A DNA stretch of 64,000 bases from Providencia stuartii (GCA_900455155.1 UGUC01000002.1:682001-746000), one strand, 5' to 3'; shown: positions 18,972 to 29,564, counted from the first letter of the stretch. Notes: generated by a model not told the origin, from the letters alone. Translations and numbers: made by a program.

Positions 18972-20612
18972 ATGCTGAACAATGTAATGAATAATGCACT
19001 TAGTGGTGTGAATGCCGCACAGGGTGGGTTAAGTGTGATTTCAAATAACTTAGCTAACGCAGGTGTGGGTTACTATCATCGCCAAAGTGCTGTTTTCGGG
19101 GAGAATCCCGGCACAATGACACCTAACGGTTATTTTGGTAACGGCACCTATTTTAGCCATGTTCGCCGTGAGTTTGATGAGTTTATTAACCAGCAATATG
19201 GTCAATCACGCGCTCGTAGTGGTGAGTATGAAGCTTATGCGAAAAACAGCAGCCAAGTCGATGACTTACTCACTAATGATATTGAAGATATTTCGAGCAA
19301 TATTGGGAGTTTTTTTACAGCGCTTGATGCCGCAAGCAGTGATGCGAGTGATAAAACATTAATCGATGTTTTTTTAGGTAAATCAAATGCACTGGTAGGG
19401 CAGTTCAAGGAAGCAGATAGACGATTACAAGAAATGGAGCGTGATGTTAATCGCCAAATTGAAACTAAGGTGAAAGACATCAATACCTACGCAGAGAAAA
19501 TCGCTGGTTTGAACCAACAGATAGCGCGGGTGCGCTCTGTGAGCGGCTCAGAGCCTAATGATTTGCTGGACGTACGTGATCGCCTAGTCAGTGAGATCAA
19601 CTCATTGATTGGCGTAAAAGTGATTGAGCAAAATGGAAACTACAACGTCACTTTTGCAAATGGTTTACCGTTGGTGACTGGAGAAAATGCGAACCGCCTT
19701 GAGGCCGTTCCTTCCTCACAGGATGACAGCCGCTTTAGTATTGGTTTTGTTGGTGCTAATGGTCAAGTGCGCGAAATTGCAGACGATGCGTTTCGTGGTG
19801 GTGAGCTCAGCGGTGTATTACGCTCTCGCAAAGAGGTCATTGATCCTGCATACCAAAAACTCAATAAATTGGCCTTGGTCTTCGCAAGTAAATTCAACGA
19901 AGTACATAAGAAAGGCTTTGATGCTAATGGTAATCCGGGTAAGGACTTTTTCGAAATCGGCAAAGGTAATGTAGTCAGTAATACCTTTAACCGCGGTAAA
20001 GCAGAATTTGATTTTAACTATAGCGATGTCTCTCAAGTCACTGGCAATAATTATGAGATGCGTTTTGATGGTAAAGAGTGGAATGTCACTCGACTACCTG
20101 AAGGCTTTGCCGTTACCGTTGATCGCTCAACCCCAGATACATTGAAGTTTGATGGTATCGAGCTGAAAATTACCCAAAACAATGCCCAAAGTGGTGATTC
20201 GTTTTTAGTCAAACCAGTTAATGGCGTCATCAATGGCATGCAATCTTTGATAAGCGATGCGGCAAATTTTGCGGCGGCGGGTGAGAAAGGGAGCGGGCCT
20301 GGTGATAATGATAACCTAAAAGAGCTGGTTAAGCTTCAAGACCAAAAATTAATTGGGGGCACATCAACGTTTTCCGATTATTACGCCACTATCGTCAATG
20401 ATGTGGGTAACCAAACCAAGCAAGCACAGATTGACTCTGAAACACAAAACAAAATGACAGAAAGTTTCTATCAGCAAGAGCAAGCGGTTTCGGGCGTCAA
20501 TATGAACGAAGAAAGCATTCAAATGCAAAAAATCCAACAGTTTTTTAATGCGAATGCGCAAGTGCTAAAAACTGTAGATGACCTCTTTAATGCCCTAATG
20601 AGAGCGTTCTAA
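18972..20612 (+). CDS. flgK: Hook-filament junction protein FlgK (HAP1)
   Basis: First junction protein between hook and filament, exported with FlgN. 546 aa. N-terminal MNNALSGVNAAQGGLSVISN and SNNLANAGVGYYHRQ, C-terminal SGVNMNEESIQMQKIQQFFN. ATG 18972 follows AAGGA at 18959-18963; codons further upstream (from 18909) show no family similarity. Confidence 0.95.
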   Translation: MLNNVMNNALSGVNAAQGGLSVISNNLANAGVGYYHRQSAVFGENPGTMTPNGYFGNGTYFSHVRREFDEFINQQYGQSRARSGEYEAYAKNSSQVDDLLTNDIEDISSNIGSFFTALDAASSDASDKTLIDVFLGKSNALVGQFKEADRRLQEMERDVNRQIETKVKDINTYAEKIAGLNQQIARVRSVSGSEPNDLLDVRDRLVSEINSLIGVKVIEQNGNYNVTFANGLPLVTGENANRLEAVPSSQDDSRFSIGFVGANGQVREIADDAFRGGELSGVLRSRKEVIDPAYQKLNKLALVFASKFNEVHKKGFDANGNPGKDFFEIGKGNVVSNTFNRGKAEFDFNYSDVSQVTGNNYEMRFDGKEWNVTRLPEGFAVTVDRSTPDTLKFDGIELKITQNNAQSGDSFLVKPVNGVINGMQSLISDAANFAAAGEKGSGPGDNDNLKELVKLQDQKLIGGTSTFSDYYATIVNDVGNQTKQAQIDSETQNKMTESFYQQEQAVSGVNMNEESIQMQKIQQFFNANAQVLKTVDDLFNALMRAF

Positions 20613-20639
20613 ATTCTAGTCATTTAAAAGGATTCTATT

Positions 20640-21575
20640 ATGCGTTTAAGTACGAATATGATTTATCACCAGCGCTTGCAAGATATGAATAATGCTCAAG
20701 CGCGTTGGATGGATGCGGGTAGCCAACTGGCATCCGGTAAGCGTGTCAGCAAGCCGTCGGATGACCCCCAAGCTTCATCGCAGGCGGTGCGTGTTAATCA
20801 ATCTGAAAACCGCAACCAGCAATATGTGGCAAGTCGAGGTTTTGCCAAAACAGGCATGCTGCTACAGATGAGCGTGTTGACCCAGATGACAGAGGTTACC
20901 ACTCAGATTGATACAACAATTATTCAAGCTTCAAACCAAGGTAGTTTGAGTGATAGTGACAGAATGTCACTTGCGGAGCAATTAAGCGGTTTGAAAGATC
21001 AGCTGGTAGCGTTAGGCAATACGACAGATGGTAATGGTCGCTATATTTTTGCAGGTTATAAATCTGACAAGCCACCATTTGAGGTGAATGCTGCGGGCGA
21101 TGTGATTTACAAAGGCGGCGATAAAGCGATTATGCAGAATGTATCCAGCGATCGCGAAATGACCACTTACTTTACTGGCGCACAAGTGTTTGCAACGGAT
21201 AGCAATAATGTCGTGAATGTTTTCAAAGCGTTAAATGAAGGCATTGCTGCGCTGAAAACGCCTCAAGACCAAGCAACACAAAGCGAAAAAGAGGCAGCTC
21301 AAAAAGCATTAGATAGCGCCAATACAGCGGTTAAATCAGCGTTAGATAAAATCTCAAATATTGAGTCGAAGCAGGGGTTGCAACTACAAGAAATTGATCA
21401 GTTAAACTTTCTAGCAGATACAAGAAGTATTCAAAATAGTCAGCGCATAAGTGAGTTGTTGGATACAAATTGGACTGGAGTCACAACAGACTATTATAAA
21501 GAAATGGCTATGTTCCAAGCATCGCAAGATATTTTTAAAGATTTAAATAGCATGTCATTATTTGGTGGTCGTTAA
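20640..21575 (+). CDS. flgL: Hook-filament junction protein FlgL (HAP3)
   Basis: Second junction protein, flagellin-related. 311 aa. N-terminal RLSTNMIYHQRLQDMNNAQA and SGKRVSKPSDDPQASSQAVR; the C-terminal region ends in KEMAMFQASQDIFKDLNSMS. AAAGGAT precedes the ATG. Last flagellar gene before the CRISPR-Cas block. Confidence 0.95.
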   Translation: MRLSTNMIYHQRLQDMNNAQARWMDAGSQLASGKRVSKPSDDPQASSQAVRVNQSENRNQQYVASRGFAKTGMLLQMSVLTQMTEVTTQIDTTIIQASNQGSLSDSDRMSLAEQLSGLKDQLVALGNTTDGNGRYIFAGYKSDKPPFEVNAAGDVIYKGGDKAIMQNVSSDREMTTYFTGAQVFATDSNNVVNVFKALNEGIAALKTPQDQATQSEKEAAQKALDSANTAVKSALDKISNIESKQGLQLQEIDQLNFLADTRSIQNSQRISELLDTNWTGVTTDYYKEMAMFQASQDIFKDLNSMSLFGGR

Positions 21576-21579
21576 GACG

Positions 21580-21612
21580 TGTGCCAGTCTCAACTCATTT
21601 GAGGCTGGCGCA
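21580..21612 (+). terminator. Hairpin after flgL
   Basis: GCCAGTCTCAA and TTGAGGCTGGC form an 11-bp stem with one G-T wobble directly after the flgL stop. No T-run follows immediately. Confidence 0.5.
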
Positions 21613-21697
21613 ATTACCGTATCGTTATTTTTCCCTACAATTATTTTCTTTTCTCTTATCCTATATTGCATTTCTCTTAAGATGATTTACTCTTTAT

Positions 21698-21832
21698 TTT
21701 ACCCTTTGTTTTTGCTCTTTAAAAAATTAGCCAATAAAACAATAAGTTACTAAGTGTCATAAAAAAGAAGGTATTTTTCTAAAAAATAGGCTAACGAATT
21801 GTTATTTAGGGATTTTGTTTGGTAAGCTAATT
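21698..21832 (+). promoter_or_regulatory. CRISPR leader 1
   Basis: AT-rich stretch before the first repeat of array 1. It shares a colinear series of blocks with the sequence before array 2: ACCCTT-GTTTTT-GCTCTTTAAAAA, then AAAACAATAAGTT, then AAAAAGAAGGTATTTT. This conserved left flank marks the leader and shows both arrays are oriented and probably transcribed left to right. Confidence 0.8.
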
Positions 21833-22329
21833 GTTCACTGCCGTATAGGCAGCTTAGAAATTTACCTTGTAAAACTAAATGAATTTTAGCCAGTTCACTG
21901 CCGTATAGGCAGCTTAGAAAAACACTTTGAATCACCAGATAAACAGCATTCAGTTCACTGCCGTATAGGCAGCTTAGAAACTTGTGATAATGCGTCAGTT
22001 GTTAAAGCAGTTGTTCACTGCCGTATAGGCAGCTTAGAAAAATTGCAGATGTGACGGGGTTTTAGGCGGTCCGTTCACTGCCGTATAGGCAGCTTAGAAA
22101 TGATGCGGATTACTTTGGTTTCGATGGAACCGGTTCACTGCCGTATAGGCAGCTTAGAAAGCTTCTTGGTCAATGATTTTCGTATTACGTCTGTTCACTG
22201 CCGTATAGGCAGCTTAGAAAGTGACCGACGAGTCAATCTAACAAACTCTCTTGTTCACTGCCGTATAGGCAGCTTAGAAACAGAGCAAGCGAAAGCTAAA
22301 GAAGTTTATGACGATGGGCAGCTTAGAAA
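21833..22329 (+). CRISPR. Type I-F CRISPR array 1 (8 repeats plus degenerate terminal repeat)
   Basis: Eight identical 28-bp repeats start every 60 bases at 21833, 21893, 21953, 22013, 22073, 22133, 22193 and 22253; each begins GTTCACTGCC, has loop GTATA, and ends GGCAGCTTAGAAA. Spacers are all 32 bp. After the eighth spacer (22281-22312) a truncated repeat (22313-22329) keeps only the 3' part. The repeat is the I-F / Cas6f type (CTGCC-GTATA-GGCAG hairpin). The degenerate end lies away from the leader, as expected. Confidence 0.99.
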
Positions 22330-22332
22330 TAA

Positions 22333-22356
22333 GACGCGGGTTCAACTCCCGCCAGC
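22333..22356 (+). ncRNA. Fragment identical to the 3' end of tmRNA (T-arm)
   Basis: A 24-base stretch beginning GACGCGGGTTCAACTCCCGC and ending CAGC, as I remember, matches the T-arm region at the 3' end of enterobacterial ssrA (tmRNA), lacking the final TCCACCA. It forms a perfect 5-bp T-stem with a 7-nt T-loop. No other tmRNA part is visible. The ssrA 3' end is a common integrase attachment site, so this may be an att remnant. It lies 3 bases after the last degenerate repeat. Confidence 0.6.
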
Positions 22357-22378
22357 GCAGTAATAAAGGGAAAATAAA

Positions 22379-22466
22379 ACTCACATTGGTATAGGAAGAT
22401 TAGACATAAGGCCAACGGCTTAGAAGGCCGTAGGTCACATACATAAACGTATAGGCAGTTATCCAT
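22379..22466 (+). repeat. Decayed CRISPR repeats downstream of array 1
   Basis: Two stretches resemble the repeat core: GTATAGGAAGATTAGA (22389-22404, two changes from GTATAGGCAGCTTAGA) and CGTATAGGCAG (22448-22458). Their cores are exactly 60 bases apart, the array period, so they look like an eroded tail of array 1. Confidence 0.55.
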
Positions 22467-22671
22467 TTATTAATATAGATTAAATAAACAAGTATTAACA
22501 TGTACGTTTAAATACAATTAATAAGTTATTTTTGATAAAACGCTTTGCGATCAGCTTCCCAAAATCACCATGTACTCTTTACAAACAATGAATAGCTATA
22601 GACAACACTTAAGTTAAACTGTATTTAAATAGTCATATGATTTAACCAAGTCAATGGAAGGCTAATTCAAC

Positions 22672-23649
22672 ATGGATGACTTTTCTCCCGCTGATTTAAA
22701 AACTATCCTTCATTCCAAGCGCGCTAATATGTACTATTTAGAGCATTGCCGCGTTATGCAAAAAGATGGTCGAGTTCTCTACTTCACCGAAGCGAAAAAT
22801 GAAAACCTCTATTTCAATATTCCCATTGCGAATACAACAGTTTTGCTATTAGGCACTGGCACCTCTATTACTCAAGCTGCGATGAGAATGCTTTCACAGG
22901 CTGGGGTACTGGTTGGTTTTTGTGGTGGCGGTGGCACACCTTTATATATGTCAACGGAAGTAGAATGGTTAACACCACAAAGTGAATATCGGCCAACCGA
23001 ATATTTGCAAGGTTGGATGCGTTTTTGGTTCGATGATAAAAAGCGTTTAGCTGCCGCTAAAACGTTACAACGATCTCGCATCAGCTATTTACAGAAGACT
23101 TGGCAAAGCTCCCGAGAATTGCAGAATGAAGGGTTTATTTATAATGATACGTTGATCCAAAATGCCTTAGAAACCTTTCATACACGAACTGAGGCGGCGG
23201 ATGACCCTCAGACGCTATTACTCACAGAAGCCCAATTAACGAAGGCACTTTATAAATATGCAGCAAATAACACGGGGCAAAAAAATTTCACACGTCAACA
23301 TCAAGCCATGGATAAAGCGAATGCCTTTTTAAACCACGGTAATTATTTGGCATATGGTTTGGCTGCGAGTTGCTTATGGGTACTCGGGATCCCTCACGGT
23401 TTTGCGGTTATGCATGGCAAAACCCGACGCGGCGCGCTGGTATTTGATGTCGCAGATTTAATTAAAGATGCCATCGTTCTCCCTTGGTCCTTTATTTGCG
23501 CTAAAGAGGGAGCCTCAGAGCAAGAGTTCCGCCAGCAAATCTTACAATCTTTCATCGATAATCACGCCTTAGACTTTCTTTTTGATACCGTTAAAACGAT
23601 TGCGTTACAAACCGGCTCAGAGCAACAAATTCAGGAGCCTAAATTATGA
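22672..23649 (+). CDS. cas1: CRISPR-associated endonuclease Cas1 (type I-F)
   Basis: Integrase that, with the Cas2 part of Cas2-3, inserts new spacers at the leader end. 325 aa, typical of I-F Cas1. The fold's conserved parts are visible: LLGTGTSITQAAMRML and GVLVGFCGGGGTPLY in the N-terminal half, and the C-terminal catalytic region LGIPHGFAVMHGKTRRGALV with the metal-binding His, then FDVADLIKDA with Asp residues. AATGGAAGGCTAATTCAACATG provides a Shine-Dalgarno. Overlaps cas2-3 by 4 bases. Confidence 0.97.
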   Translation: MDDFSPADLKTILHSKRANMYYLEHCRVMQKDGRVLYFTEAKNENLYFNIPIANTTVLLLGTGTSITQAAMRMLSQAGVLVGFCGGGGTPLYMSTEVEWLTPQSEYRPTEYLQGWMRFWFDDKKRLAAAKTLQRSRISYLQKTWQSSRELQNEGFIYNDTLIQNALETFHTRTEAADDPQTLLLTEAQLTKALYKYAANNTGQKNFTRQHQAMDKANAFLNHGNYLAYGLAASCLWVLGIPHGFAVMHGKTRRGALVFDVADLIKDAIVLPWSFICAKEGASEQEFRQQILQSFIDNHALDFLFDTVKTIALQTGSEQQIQEPKL

Positions 23650-26600
23650 TGGTCACTTTTGTTTCGCAATGTGAAAAACATGCACTAAAAAGAACACGAC
23701 GTGTATTGGATGCATTTGCTAACCGTATTGGTGATAACACATGGCAAACCCTCATCACTGAAGACGGCTTACAAACAGTCAAAAAAATGCTGAGGCAAAG
23801 CGCCAGTCGCAATACTGCTGTAAGCTGTCATTGGATACGCTCTCGATCACGCTCTCAACTCTTATGGGTCGTCGGGAATCGCAATAAATTTAATTCACAG
23901 GGGCATGTTCCGGTGAACCGTACTGAAAAATCATTTTTAGGCAGCGAATTTGAAAATGATTGGAAATATCTCTCTTTAATTGCCGCTGTTGCTAGGTTAG
24001 CAGCTTTATTCCATGACTGGGGGAAAGCATCCCGCTTATTTCAGGATAAGCTGAATCCAGCCGTTAAAATGCCTTTTAAAGGTGACCCTGTTCGGCATGA
24101 GTGGGTGTCCTCAATATTGTTTAGTTCATTGGTTAAAATCCATTCAGCGGAAGGGAGTGAGGAAAAATGGCTTGATGCGCTCATTCACCAAGAATGGGAT
24201 GAATCACAGCTACAGCAATGCGTAAACGATAATTGTTTAGCATCAAATCCACTCGCTGAATTACCCGATGCGGCAGCGTTGTTGACTTGGCTAATTTTAA
24301 CTCACCATAAGTTACCTTTCTTAGATGAGCAAGAGCTTTGTAATTGGCAGGACAAAGCCATTAATTTGCATACTCAATTATTGGCTAAGATAAAACAAAG
24401 TTGGGGCTATAGAAACGGGAATGACGATGCTCAATTTCAACAACGCATCAAGATGTGTTTTGAATTCCCTAATGGCTTATTGAGTAACTCCAAAGCGTGG
24501 GTCCAAGCCGTTCAACAAGCGGCAACTGATTTAAAAAATCAACTCCCTTTGTTCCAACAAGCAATGGCAGATGGGAGTTGGCGAGTTATCGCTCACTATG
24601 CTCGCCTTTGCTTAATGCTAGGAGATCATAATTACTCATCTCAAGGGAATGACCCACAATGGCACAGTGATATTGCACTTTATGCCAACACACACAAAAT
24701 CCGCAATATTAACAATATTCCGCAAGTTACATTTAAACAGAAACTTGATGAACATCTCGTCAAGGTCGCTGAAACTGCTCGAGATATTGCAGAAACATTA
24801 CCTTATTTTGAAAGTGAACCGCCGTTTGCTAGTGATGTTCCAAAGCTTGCATATGATAAAAACAGCACAGGGAAATTTAGTTGGCAAGAAGATGCGGTTA
24901 ATTCAATTTATCAATACCGCAAAGAGCGTAATGATGACATTAAAGGTTATTTTATTGTCAATATGGCGAGTACTGGCTGCGGTAAAACGCGGGCTAATGC
25001 CAAAATCATGCAAGCATTATCTGAAGATAAGCAGAGTCTACGTTATATTTTAGCGTTAGGGTTACGCACATTAACGTTACAAACAGGGGATGAGTATAAA
25101 GATCAAAACAAAGATTGGGCTAGGCGAAAGGGAGCTTGCGGTTTTAATTGGCTCTAAAGCGGTGGCTCAACTGCATCAGAATGTAAAAGAGAATGAAAAT
25201 GCATCAGAAGCCTCGAATGACACCTCTTCACATCAGACTAATAGCGAATCAAATGATTTGAAGCCTCACCAAACTGGCTCTGAATCACAAGAAATGTTAT
25301 TTGATGAAAATGAAGAAATGCTCAGATGGGATGAGAATAAATGGTTAGGTATTTTGCCAGAAGAAGTATTATCCACCGTACTGACAAGGGAGAAAGATAG
25401 GGCTTTACTCTATGCTCCTGTATTAGCTTGTACTATCGACCATATTATAGGGGCTACTGAAACCATTCGTGGCGGCCGTTATATTCTGCCTTGTTTACGT
25501 TTAATGTCTTCAGATCTTGTGATTGATGAGGTCGATGACTTTATTGAGGCTGACTCGGCAGCCATCGGGCGTCTGATCCATATGGTTGGGTTACTTGGGC
25601 GTAAAGTGATGATCTCTTCCGCTACAATAACCCCAGATACTGCTTTGGCTTACTTTCATGCTTATCAATCTGGGTGGCATGCTCATGCAAAAAGCCGTCA
25701 ACAGTCTTTAGAGATTGGTTGTATGTGGATTGATGAGGGGGAATATGACCCCGTAAAAGAGAAATGTAAATCTTCAACGCTAGCTGCTACGCTTGTGGCT
25801 AATGATGAAAATACCCCTTACTTTTATCAGCAGTACCATGGCAAGTTTATTGATAAAAGAGCCAAAGTGTTAGGGCAGCAACCTGCACGCCGTTAAGGCA
25901 TTAATAGTTCCTACACCAAAGGATAATACGCAAGAGAGTCAGCAATGTTATTTTAATCACATCCTCAATGCTGTATTAACCCAACATCATTACCATGCTT
26001 TTCTTGATAAACGCACGGGTATCCAAGTTTCATTTGGCGTAATCCGTGTTGCCAATATTTTACCTTGTATTGATCTAACGCGTTTCTTACTTGAGTGTGA
26101 GTGCCCTGATGAGGTTGAGATCCGCACTATGGCTTACCATAGCCAGCAAGTTCTATTGCTACGGCATGAACAGGAACAACATTTAGATAGTGTTTTAAAA
26201 CGTAAGGAAAAATCAGGAGAAGAACCTGATGCGCTAAATGATGCGATCATTCGCCAACATCTCGCACAAGTCAGTGCAGAGGGGAAAGCTAAGCATCTGA
26301 TATTTATTCTAGTTGCTACACCAGTAGAAGAAGTAGGGCGCGATCATGATTTTGATTGGGCGGTGGTAGAGCCTTCATCCTGGCGTTCTATTATTCAAAT
26401 CGCCGGGCGTGTTCGTCGTCATCGAGAAGGGGAAGTGGCACAACCTAATATGGCGTTATTGCAATACAACTTAAAAGGGTTTGAAGAAGGCAATGATAAT
26501 CCATTTTCTCGACCCGGCTATGAAAATAGATATATTAATTTAGGGTTATCGACTCATGATCTTTACGAACTGGTTGATGAACAACAATTGAACAAATCAG

Positions 26601-27196
26601 TTGATGCGATCCCTCGAATACAAAAGCAAGCAAATTATGAAAGTAAAAAACACACTAATTTGGCCTGTTTAGAGCATGCAGCGATAAAGTATACATTTAA
26701 AATTGAGCATATTTTCCCGCCTAAACGGGCAGAAAATTCAGCAACATCATCAAGAAGAACCACTCGACGTTCAAATCATCAAACAATACCCAGTAATGCA
26801 GCATCTCATATTTGGGGTTATACCCATGGTAATTGGTGGATGACAGCAATATCTCAACAGATAGCATCTTTTCGTAGCGGCGCCCCTTCTTTTCGATTGG
26901 TGTTGGAAATCTTACCAAGAGGGGAAATGCAATTTAGTGAATATCATCGCGAAAATGGTTGGGTTAATGTGGGGGCTCAGAATGGAATTCATTTCATAGA
27001 GTTCCCTGAGTCAATGAAAAAGAGGCTTTGGTTAGTTCGGGATTATGCGAAATCTCTCGAATCCCAGACAGAGGAAGCAGAGCAAATCACTTCACTTTCA
27101 CGGTTTTATGGCGAGATAACGTTTTTAAAATGTTTAAATGTACATGATGGATATCGTTATGATGACCAGATGGGGGTATACCCAATAAAAAGGTAG
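23646..27196 (+). CDS. cas3: Cas2-Cas3 fusion nuclease-helicase, type I-F (two apparent frameshifts)
   Basis: Degrades DNA marked by the Csy complex; the Cas2 part joins Cas1 in adaptation. Order: Cas2-like domain (residues 1-95), HD nuclease domain with LFHDWGKASRLFQ (HD at 123-124), then SF2 helicase with Walker A ASTGCGKTRA, the DEAD-type LVIDEVDDF, SSATITP and AGRVRRHR. The frame breaks in the A-runs at 25105-25112 and at the TT of 25893-25894; dropping one base at each gives 1182 aa, and the second correction recovers the segment KALIVPTPKDNTQES. Likely sequencing error, but a real lesion would abolish interference. Confidence 0.92.
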
Positions 27197-27346
27197 TTTG
27201 CATCACTTAGCAAAAAAGGAGTATTTCTACTTATTTTTGAACGTGATGTTTATCAGATGGGGAAATAGGATATAGCTTGAGATAAGTGGGGAGCTATCTG
27301 TGTATAAGCTAGATTAATAGATAAGTTAAGTCACAAGGGCCAAAAT

Positions 27347-28618
27347 ATGTTAGATCCAGCAATAGAAGCCTTTTTTGCTGAGCGCAAAGAAGGCTGGCTT
27401 AAAAAGAATCTAAAAGCTTCTATGAGTGAAGCAGAAGTGCAACAAATAGAGCAACAGTGTGAAGATACTTTTGCTTTATCGCAATGGTTACCGAATGCGG
27501 CAAAACGAGCAGGGCAAATATCGCTTTCGACTCACCCGTGTACCTTTAGCCATCCTAGCGCACGTAAAAATAAAAATGGCTATGTTAGTGCAATTATCGC
27601 TAATGCAAAGCAAGCGAATGATGGCTTTTTACGCTCAAGCAATGTTGCTGTAGAGCCTGATGCATTAGGTAATGCAGCGGCATTAGATGTCTATAAATTT
27701 CTTACATTACAGATGCAAGATGGGGCAACGTTATTAGCGCATATTGAAGCGGAAACGCAACTTGCAAAAACGTTATTAACTCTGAATAACGAGTCTTATC
27801 AAGAGATAAGAAATGGTTTTTTGGCAATGAGCGCAACGGATGATTCGGTGGTGACGAGTTCAAAAATCAAACAAGTCTATTTTCCGGTGTGGTTTGATGA
27901 CGAAGACTATCACTTATTGTCTATTTTAACCCCTTCAGGATTGTTGTTTGAAATGCGCCGCCGCATTGATGATATTCGTTTTTCTGAACAGACTAAGACA
28001 TTACGTGATCTAAAACGTAAAGGGGAATATAGCGAGGTAGGTTTTAAAGAGATTTATGGGCTCACAACCATTGGTTTTGGTGGCACTAAACCACAAAATA
28101 TTTCAGTTTTAAATAATCAAAATGCAGGGAAAGCCCATTTATTGCTTTCTTTGCCCCCAGTGTTGAATATTCGAGAAACACGTTTACCAAAAACGAATTT
28201 TTTTACTGACGCGATAAATCCATGGCACACCAAGGAAACATTTCAAGCTTTCCATGGATTAATTAATTTACCGAAAGATAAACGAGGTAACCGCTTTATT
28301 GAATACCGAGATAACCGAATTCAAGAATATGTGGATTATATTATCGTCATGATGTGGAAAGTTCGCCGTGCTTTGGAACAGGAAAATATCACATTACCAA
28401 ATAAGATTTCCAACTATCAAAAAACATGGTTATTTCCAGATAATCAAGAACAACGAGATAATACGGATGACTGGCTCGAAATATTAATTCCAGAAATTGC
28501 TCGTCAATTTATTGCAGGCTACAAGGTAGTTAATGGCAAAAAAGCATTATTTTTAGGTAACGATGAGTTTAATGCCATTGTTGATGTTGTTGCGAGATAT
28601 AAGGAATTATTGAGATGA
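27347..28618 (+). CDS. cas8f: Csy1 / Cas8f, large subunit of the I-F surveillance complex
   Basis: Large subunit of the Csy complex, recognising the PAM and the crRNA 5' handle. 423 aa, family length. N-terminal IEAFFAERKEGWLKKNLKA, internal FSHPSARKN, LTTIGFGGTKPQNISVLN and LLLSLPPVL are typical of Csy1. A 150-base gap from cas3 and the context suggest its own promoter. Overlaps cas5f by 4 bases. Confidence 0.96.
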   Translation: MLDPAIEAFFAERKEGWLKKNLKASMSEAEVQQIEQQCEDTFALSQWLPNAAKRAGQISLSTHPCTFSHPSARKNKNGYVSAIIANAKQANDGFLRSSNVAVEPDALGNAAALDVYKFLTLQMQDGATLLAHIEAETQLAKTLLTLNNESYQEIRNGFLAMSATDDSVVTSSKIKQVYFPVWFDDEDYHLLSILTPSGLLFEMRRRIDDIRFSEQTKTLRDLKRKGEYSEVGFKEIYGLTTIGFGGTKPQNISVLNNQNAGKAHLLLSLPPVLNIRETRLPKTNFFTDAINPWHTKETFQAFHGLINLPKDKRGNRFIEYRDNRIQEYVDYIIVMMWKVRRALEQENITLPNKISNYQKTWLFPDNQEQRDNTDDWLEILIPEIARQFIAGYKVVNGKKALFLGNDEFNAIVDVVARYKELLR

Positions 28619-29562
28619 ACAATTCAATGAATCTAATAAAGCTCTCACATCTGAAAGTACATAATGCTAATGCACTATCAAGTCCATTCACTATCGGTTT
28701 TCCTGCCATGACAGCATGGCTAGGGTTTATGCATGCGCTAGAGCTTAAATTAAGAAAGATAGGCTTTTTAGAATTACAACTCGAGTCAATCGCGGTTATC
28801 AGCCACGAATGTAATTTACAAACGTATAAAGGTTCTAGTGATTTTGTAAGTTCAATCGTCGGTACGGGTAACCCACTCGATAAAGAGGGTAACCGTTCAG
28901 CGTTTATTGAAGAAGCCCGGTGTCATTTAGACGTTTCATTACTGATTGAATTTTCAGATAGAAATGATGAGTACGGTAATGTGTTAACGGATAAATCAAT
29001 CGTTGACCGGATTTATGAGCTAATCCCAATGATGAAACTGGCTGGTGGCGATATTTTGTCTGTGGATCTGCCTCAGATGCATTATTTGCCTGCCAATGAT
29101 GATATGGGGAAATATAGACGTAGCTTATTCAATAGTTTAATGCCCGGCTACGCTTTGATTGAGCGTAGAGACTTAATGGTATCTGCAATGGAAGATGGTC
29201 AAGATGCCATGGATGCGCTTTTAGACTATGTGACTGTCCATAATCAATGCGTTGAAGTAGACATTCAAAATGAATCAAAAAACAAACACTATGAGTGGAA
29301 AGTTCAGCGTAAAACAGCGGGCTGGATTGTACCAATAGCGACAGGTTACCAAGGTATTTCCCCATTAGGTCAGGCTAAAAATCAACGAGACCCAAACGTT
29401 CCCCATCGGTTTGCGGAAAGTCTTGTGACGCTTGGTCAATTTGTCATGGTCAATAAGATAGGCCATCCCAATGAAATATTATGGAAATACAGTAATAACT
29501 TAGAAAATAGTCTCTATTTATGCCAACAAGTTGAATCAAAATATTTTACGAGCGGAGAGTAA
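28615..29562 (+). CDS. cas5f: Csy2 / Cas5f
   Basis: Small backbone subunit that with Cas8f caps the crRNA 5' end. 315 aa. Typical features: LIKLSHLKVHNANALSSPFT, the GFPAMTAWLGFMHALE motif, and GYQGISPLGQAKNQRDP near the C-terminus. ATG overlaps the cas8f stop. Confidence 0.96.
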   Translation: MNNSMNLIKLSHLKVHNANALSSPFTIGFPAMTAWLGFMHALELKLRKIGFLELQLESIAVISHECNLQTYKGSSDFVSSIVGTGNPLDKEGNRSAFIEEARCHLDVSLLIEFSDRNDEYGNVLTDKSIVDRIYELIPMMKLAGGDILSVDLPQMHYLPANDDMGKYRRSLFNSLMPGYALIERRDLMVSAMEDGQDAMDALLDYVTVHNQCVEVDIQNESKNKHYEWKVQRKTAGWIVPIATGYQGISPLGQAKNQRDPNVPHRFAESLVTLGQFVMVNKIGHPNEILWKYSNNLENSLYLCQQVESKYFTSGE

Positions 29563-29564
29563 CA

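Noticed and set aside
22333..22356. A full tRNA gene at the T-arm-like sequence
   Set aside because: No acceptor, D-arm or anticodon arm can be built from the flanking DNA; only the T-arm is present, and array repeats lie immediately to the left.
22100..22363. 87-codon frame across CRISPR array 1
   Set aside because: It translates the repeats (recurring VHCRIGSLE) and is an artefact of the array.
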